From: Plicaturopsis crispa FD-325 SS-3
Taxonomy: Eukaryota; Basidiomycota; Agaricomycetes; Amylocorticiales; Amylocorticiaceae
Direction of reading: 5' to 3'
DNA length: 64,000 nucleotides
NCBI GenBank assembly: GCA_000827205.1
Contig: KN832554.1
Span: forward strand, 1,672,345-1,736,344
Under the pieces are notes generated by a model. The model ran no database searches. It was not told the DNA's origin and was given only the letters and a program-made list of their open reading frames with translations. Of this stretch, positions 58,343-64,000 are shown piece after piece. Made by a program: the position numbers and the translations under genes. Each line of letters opens with the position of its first letter. The first letter of the stretch is position 1.

Positions 58343-60662
58343 CTATTGCTCGACCTGCATGAGATAGATGTACGACAACCTTAAAAACGCCCAGAACAAT
58401 CCCACGGCGCAGTAGGTGCTGGTGAGCATCAACGGCAAAAACTCTAACGAGGTGGCCCCGGATGTGACTGCGCCCGAACCGGAGTCTGGGCAAGACACCT
58501 CGACTGAGGGTACGCACGCATCCGGGTGAGTGGCTGGTGACAGCCGGCGCAGCAGTGCGGGGGAGAAAGTGATGAAGAGTTGGAGGAGGGGAAAGCCCGC
58601 CAGATAGACCTTCTCGATGACATTGAGGATGACACCTGAGAGTGACCTTGGGAATCTGTAAAGCAGCGCAGTGAGTTTCAAGGCGACGCATTATTTAGGT
58701 AGTCCCTACCGGTAAACTCTCCCGCTTAGGGTCAGAAAAACAAGGGCCCCCCATACCGTCGAGTAGAGTACTTCAACCAGTGTTTCTGTGGAGATGATGA
58801 GACTCGTATAACGAGAACTTCGTCAACACTTATCGTACCGGCTGGGGTAAAGAGCAGCGGGAACAAAGAGAATGTCCCCGCCGAGCTAGCGATCATGAAG
58901 GTACGGAAGTAGGCACTGCCATCTGCGGCGAGAAGGCTGCAGAAAATCGTATCATTTATCTATAGGGCAGCAGAAAGGTCATGCAGTATTACCTGAGAGG
59001 AACGAGAACCAGCAACACGGCTTTTTCATGGACGTGCCATCCAAACATGAAGGATGAGTACCCACACAGGGTGAGCGCAGTCAAGAAGGACTTGTAAGTT
59101 GGTGTCCTCCACAGTTTGACGAGGAAGATCTGGTGGAGGGCGCGGTAAATTCGATATCTCGTTCAATAACCCAAGCCAACTGACCGACTGCGATGCTATG
59201 GTAAGAACAAATGTATGGATAGGCTTGATATTGGGGAGAACTGCGAAGACTGTATCTCCGACGAGTCCTCGTGAAGTCGATGCCACGCCAGAGATGTTGA
59301 CATCCACGGATGTTCCGAAACGTTTCACGTCTAGGGAAAGGACGTCAGCGACGCGTAGGCTACCACGGATGCATGTCATTCCTCACATTGAAGCAAAATC
59401 CGATCAGTTAAGGTCACTAATGACCAAGCATTCGGCGCCCAGTATGCATGGTTTAGGCCGCGCGTAAAAGGGAATAGACGGGATAAGAGCTGGGGAATCT
59501 GGCCCATGATGATGAATGGACCAAGAGACACGACGAAGACGATGATGACCGCATTCGCCAGTGCCAAGAAGCGCGCGGGTAGGATCTCGCCTTTCGGCGA
59601 CATGCAGAATGAGCGCAGCAGATAGACAAAGTAAGCTGGCTTAGTTGACAGATATATCAGATGCATAGATTATGATAATAGTGTGAAGCTTGAACTTACC
59701 GCGAGATACATGTAGATATGCTTGAAATTCAGCAGAACGGCGAAAAGGAACCCGCTAGCAAGTTTGTTACCCTAAAATAGAGTACTTAGCCTAGCAAATA
59801 TATGTGCGGAAGAGATGACCTACATCGCGCGCCATGAGGATAGACCACAGTAGGATTCCAAACATAAATCCGTTATACTGAAAGTGTATATGGTCCACTA
59901 TGAGGAATCCTGGGTGAAGGAATAATGAAGCTGAAATGATCCTTTGGTTCGAAGTGATTTCTGCACCACGAATAAATCTGCGCGCTCTCAGCATGTGAAT
60001 GGTCAGAGACGTGAGGAATTATTGACCTGACAAGGACGGCTCCGAGAACTAACTCGGTGAGGATCACGGTCGTCCGCTGGTATGCAATGACGGACCATGC
60101 ATCGTAATTCAGGTTGTTCAAATCGACTATCCGAGGGTCGATGAAAGATGCCGGTATGGATAATAATTTCTCGAAATAAGCAAAGAACGGCGGATAATCG
60201 AGGGCTGGCAGGAAATGGGAAGGTTAGTGTCCTGGTGGCTGATGGCGTTTGTTCAGTGTCCTCACTCCATTCCGAAGTGGTCTATAGAGAGAATAAGTTG
60301 CAAGAGGATATGCACATGGCGGACTTTGCTCACATCGTAGTACCATTGGGATATAGGAAGTGAGTATGTGACTGCAAGCCAGTTGCGATGCACCTCAAAG
60401 TCAGTAGATCGGCTATGGCATTTACAGATATATTAGTTATAGCGTCTACTATTACAAGTGTTGCTACTCACTACGCAGGAAAGAGCAATAGCTTCAGTGC
60501 AGTCGATACAAGCAGTACATCCCATTCCGACGGTTCCAGGTCCCATTTAAACCACGCAGCCGATCGTGCAGCAAGCGACGGTTTTGGAAGCGGTGCAGCT
60601 ACATCCTCTGGTATGGCTGGTGGAACACCGTCCAAAGGCGTAAGCGACGCCTTTCTGTTCAT
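58343..60662 (-). CDS. alg8: Dolichyl-P-Glc:Glc1Man9GlcNAc2-PP-dolichol alpha-1,3-glucosyltransferase (ALG8)
   Basis: ER membrane glucosyltransferase adding the second glucose to the lipid-linked oligosaccharide. The start [20 protein letters not shown] is followed by [20 protein letters not shown], the family block [20 protein letters not shown] with [20 protein letters not shown], and [20 protein letters not shown]. Further blocks are [40 protein letters not shown] and [13 protein letters not shown]-terminal membrane segments include [19 protein letters not shown]. The short ALG6/ALG8 split is decided by [13 protein letters not shown], which favours ALG8. The true ATG (60660-60662) lies 15 bases inside a longer GTG-led frame. 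Many introns. It acts just upstream of OST in glycosylation. Confidence 0.9.
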
Positions 60663-60864
60663 GTCTGAGCTTAGCACTGCAAGACCAAGTCCAGCCGGTA
60701 TTTAGAGAAACGAAAGTGGTGTAAATGGCTAAGTCCGTAAACGCGCGACGTTGACGCGCCTTCCAGGACCTCAATACTGGTGTTTCCGGGGGTCCCACTG
60801 ACGCACACGCGCTGGCAGACGCGTCCGCGTACATTTCGTTAGTTCGAATGTACTCCCGGCCACC
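60663..60864. promoter_or_regulatory. Shared promoter region of ALG8 and VMA21
   Basis: 202 bp between divergent ATGs, no TATA box seen; both are ER-related genes. Co-regulation is a possibility, not shown. Confidence 0.4.
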
Positions 60865-61264
60865 ATGAGCAACGTTACAATTTCCAGGTCCGTAGATCAG
60901 GCAGCCAAAGGGTACGTTCCCCAATTTCTGCAAACGATGTGTTGCGTGTATTGATCGTAAATTGCAGGGGTGTCCTGGTCAAGCTCATCCTTTTCAGTGT
61001 CTCCCTCGCGGTCGTGCCCATCTCGATATATTTTGCATCGGAAAAATACGTCTTCGACGGTAAGACCCTCAGTGCCTTCGCTGTTCTATGTTCTGCCTTC
61101 GCTAAGCCGGCGCTACAGGGAACTCAACATATGCAGCCATTGCAGCCGTGTTTTCTGCGAACATCGTGTTAGCGGCGTATATCGTCGCTTCCTTGCTGGA
61201 AGACCGACCGTCGGGCACTGCTCCCGCACCCGAGAAAAAGCCAGAGACCAAGAAGAATATCTGA
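60865..61264 (+). CDS. vma21: V-ATPase assembly chaperone VMA21
   Basis: Small ER protein that helps assemble the V0 part of the vacuolar proton pump. MSNVTISRSVDQAAKGGVLV is followed by LILFSVSLAVVPISIYFASE (first membrane segment), KYVFDGNSTYAAIAAVFSAN and IVLAAYIVASLLEDR (second). The tail is ..APEKKPETKKNI, so the protein ends KKNI, a canonical KKxx ER-retrieval signal. Introns at 60912-60967 and 61060-61118 leave 285 bases, 94 aa, a normal length. Confidence 0.93.
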
Positions 61265-61360
61265 GGTCGATGTTCTGGCCACCTTCAATGCATATCATTG
61301 ATACCACCATCACAGCGGCATTCCGCCGACTCCGATTGATTGCATTCCTCAGGGTTACAC

Positions 61361-62010
61361 TAGGGTATTTCAGAGTAGTCGATTCTCCGTCGATTCTGGA
61401 GTCGATTCTGGAGTCGATTCTCGAAATTGGTTTCGACTTCCGACGACAGAAACGGCCAGTCGATTTTGCGTCGCTTCACGCGCGGCAGGTTCGGCACAAA
61501 TGGCCGAAAGGTCGGACTTTAAAAACTCTTTTCCTCGAGCGCGCACGAGGGCGCGCGACCACATCTTTAACGTCGTTGGCGGCGACGCCGACGTCCACAT
61601 TGATAGCGAGGCTGTTTCAAAGGTGCTCGAGTGCATTATTCAATCTTTACTTTGTTATTTGTGGAAATAAGCTAATTATCAAAACTACGTGATCGCTGCT
61701 CTCAACGACGTTGAGCACATTTTTTGAGGTGGCGGCGCCATGGGGAACGACGAGCTCAAGGAGCGCCCGACTGCTGACGGCGAGGAAATGCATCGTCGAC
61801 GACGCGGCACGAGCTGCTTTTTGCATCTCCGAAGATTTGTAAGCTTTTTGAAGCGACGCAGAATCGAGACACAAAGTTGAGAATCGGATTTTACTCGATT
61901 TTGGGACTCTGCCGAGGGATGCCGACGCAGAATCGACCTCTGCAGCGACTCCTTAATCGACCGTTAATCGACCGTCAATCGGGGTCGATTCTCTACTCTG
62001 AAATACCCTA
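61361..62010. mobile_element. TIR element with TA flanks and internal 12-bp repeats
   Basis: The element is 61363-62008 (646 bp). TIRs are GGGTATTTCAGAGTAG at both ends (exact over 16 bp), flanked by TA on each side. Just inside both ends is GTCGATTCT-type sequence; the left side carries the tandem unit GTCGATTCTGGA repeated (61378-61422), and GTCGATT words recur at the right end. An interior stretch reads NVVGGDADVHIDSEAVSKVL in one frame, which is not recognised. No transposase frame seen. The TA TSD could suggest Tc1/mariner, but the family is uncertain. Confidence 0.68.
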
Positions 62011-62324
62011 CTCTCCCGTACACGCATCCAAAGAAATAGGGAGCTTACTAGCACTCCTAGTTTTTGTCGCAGCTTATGAGAAGAATAACAGTTGATGTGC
62101 GAAATGAATCGATTCGTGACTATGAGTAGGTCCAGATAGATAGAATTAACGCGACCGCCGACTAACTCGGTGAAATGGTTGCGTTTAGATATAGGTACAT
62201 TGTTGACGAACGAGGGTGAACAGTTCCTTCCCACAACTCCGAGTGATGAGGCGAAAATGTCCCGGGATATGTACGAAGTACAGACCTGCTGAGATGTAAA
62301 GAAATCCGAATAGATAAGATATAG
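62009..62324. other. Downstream flank of the partial Ser/Pro-rich gene
   Basis: About 315 bp between the TIR element and the gene's stop; nothing recognised. Confidence 0.4.
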
Positions 62325-64000
62325 TCAAACAGCATAACCCCACTGGATTTCCGCCGCAGGAGAAACCGACCGCGGCGGACCCATTGCCTGATGCTGCAGT
62401 CCCCAAGGAAAATGTCAGCGATATTGCTCCGTTAAATTGACGAGATGTGAGCTCACCGATTTTAGAGTGCGGACCTCCGCCTTCAAGGGACTGCAGTTGA
62501 TACCATCAGATCGCGAGTACGCGCGCTTCCTGAGAGTAGTAGGGCTAGTCGTTTTCGAGGAAGACTGTTCCGAGGTGGAGTCGCTTGAGCTGGGCCTGTG
62601 CAGCACGGGACTCCGTACGGTGTAGACCTGTGGAGTGGATGTAGAGCGGGCGGCGCCCTCAGGCCGCAGCGAGGCCTTGGCAGAGGCCTTCGGAGAGTGC
62701 GAGTGGCTAGCGGGGAATCCGATGGAGACGGGTGTCAAGGGCGGGGTGGGTGGGGCATACACGTGGATACCTCCTGATGGCTTTTTGAGGATCGATTGGG
62801 GAGCGCCCATTTTCCGTGTGGTAGGTGGTGACGATTGGGGGAAACGCGGAGTTAGAGGCGTAGTGACAGGTGTGGTGACGGGGGTAAGGTCTGGAGTCAT
62901 GGTCGGAGATGAGGATAGCTGGTTGTAGGAGGAGGCGCGCGAGATATTGCGATGCGCTGTCAAGGGAGGAGGCACTGGGAACATTGAGAGCGGAAAATCG
63001 GGGGGAGACGACGAGAGCATGTCGTCAGATATGGATGAAGTATCTGAATGGATAGAGTCCTCTTCTGAGGGTACTGCAGGACTATCGCGGCTTAGGTATG
63101 CGAGAGAAGAGTGTGACTCGGTTGACGAGGCCGTTACGATGCGGGGTCGAGTGGGTGACCTGTAAGAGGTGGGAGAGCCTGGCACTGGCGATCCAGACTG
63201 GAGCGGACGTGCGGGGGACATTCTTCCAAGGACAGGAGACCTAGCAGGACTGGGAGGTAGATCTGCCAAGTACTGCTTTATGGGCGCTCGCCCCGAGCCA
63301 TAGGACATCGAAGATTTGCGAGGCGGACGAGGACTGTCATCCCGCACAGAGACAGCATCCTCATCCACCTCCTCCAAAAATCCTTGCCACACGCCATCTA
63401 GTTCTGGCATGCTCCGTTTAGGACGCAGTCGTTTGGAGGCGTTCCGCGACTCCAAGATCTCTGCGCGAGTTGGATGAGCGTTTGTTCGGGGAAGAGGGGA
63501 TTCGCAGAAATCGGTAGGAGATGCGCAAAGCGGCGGCGATGGCGCACCTGCCCGCACTGAGCGCGTAGGACTGGTGGGTATGACAGGCGAATGCGCTTTA
63601 GGGTTGGGGACGCCAGCCGGACTTCTAGGAGTGCAAGGCTGGTGAACGTGCAGCGATTGTGCCCTGGTGCGAATGTTTCCCAAACGGTCTGACTCAAACT
63701 CTAGCTCTCCTTGTGACGCGTCTGGTCTTTTCCTGGCCTCTTCGGCTGTATGCTCGCGCAAGGGAAATGATAATCCGCCCGTACCGCCGGCCATCACATC
63801 TAAAGGTAAAGACGGTCGTGGTCGCAAAAGTCGTCGGGGAGGAGTCATCGAATTCGGAGAAGACCTTTTGGTGGGTGCTGCGCGGTCCATGACATCCCAG
63901 AATCCGTCCGCGAGCGGCGCGGTATGCGGCTCGTCAATGACAGGGGAGGACTTGCCATTCTCTCTCTTCTTCCACGTGTTGCGCAGGAACGACACGGACT
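62325..64000 (-). CDS. Unrecognised Ser/Pro-rich protein, partial (5' end outside the window)
   Basis: The frame is open to the right edge without an ATG, so the start lies beyond 64000. The visible part is about 530 residues, disordered and full of S-P and T-P sites. The region near the edge reads FLRNTWKKRENGKSSPVIDE and DGFWDVMDRAA. Further on come LDGVWQGFLEEVDEDAVSVR and QSILKKPSGGIHVYAPPTPP (an ILKKPSG-type motif), then ..SPLKAEVRTLKS. An intron (about 62398-62456) leads to a short last exon ending ..AAEIQWGYAV. No catalytic domain is seen. Fungal proteins of this style are often kinase substrates or scaffolds, but I cannot name a family. Confidence 0.7.

Overview
The window is nuclear DNA of a filamentous basidiomycete, probably an Agaricomycete. 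Genes sit close together on both strands, almost all carry several introns of about 45-70 bp with GT..AG borders, and the gene set is fungal: two GPI-type chitin deacetylases, a pepsin-like secreted aspartic protease, an F-box-like protein, a sugar porter and a Kch1/Prm6 potassium importer. Nothing bacterial was seen. No retroelement, tRNA, rRNA or CRISPR array was found. A run of 551 Ns lies at 39250-39800.

Layout. 243-2605 is a GCK-III/Nak1 Ste20 kinase. 4759-13042 holds two same-strand chitin deacetylase paralogues, each 446 aa, separated by 5.2 kb of gene-poor DNA with a 525-bp MITE and AT-rich repeats. 13454-22290 is a compact housekeeping block: TFIIF alpha, OST1, mitochondrial uL22, YOS1, a GILT-like protein and MIX23/Cid2. 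23405-27885 holds an aspartic protease and a BNA3-type aminotransferase. 28018-34130 is an SLH1/ASCC3-type helicase that seems to lack its last C-terminal unit. 35087-37296 is a sugar porter. 37805-40782 is an F-box-like gene broken by two unrelated DNA transposons and the assembly gap. 41285-54446 holds ATE1, IMP2, an HSV2-type PROPPIN, an unrecognised Cys-rich protein, frequenin/NCS1, EMC3, VTI1 and KCH1. 54797-56209 is a TIR element carrying an Hsp70 fragment. 56278-64000 holds DRG1/RBG1, ALG8, VMA21, another TIR element and a partial Ser/Pro-rich gene cut by the window edge.

How the genes relate. There is no single gene cluster or operon. Several genes share the secretory pathway: OST1 and ALG8 (N-glycosylation), EMC3 (membrane insertion), YOS1 and VTI1 (vesicle traffic), VMA21 (V-ATPase assembly) and HSV2 (phosphoinositide binding). 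This is probably ordinary gene density rather than linkage. Three divergent pairs share very short promoters: uL22/YOS1 (144 bp), EMC3/VTI1 (123 bp) and ALG8/VMA21 (202 bp).

The most notable structure is in the small DNA transposons. Four or five distinct TIR elements are visible with target-site duplications. Two of them sit in one F-box-like gene, and deleting each element plus one TSD copy gives an uninterrupted 401-codon frame. Several genes also carry microexons of 7-25 nt, some inside catalytic motifs. Intron borders were read by eye from frame, splice signals and family conservation, without transcript data.
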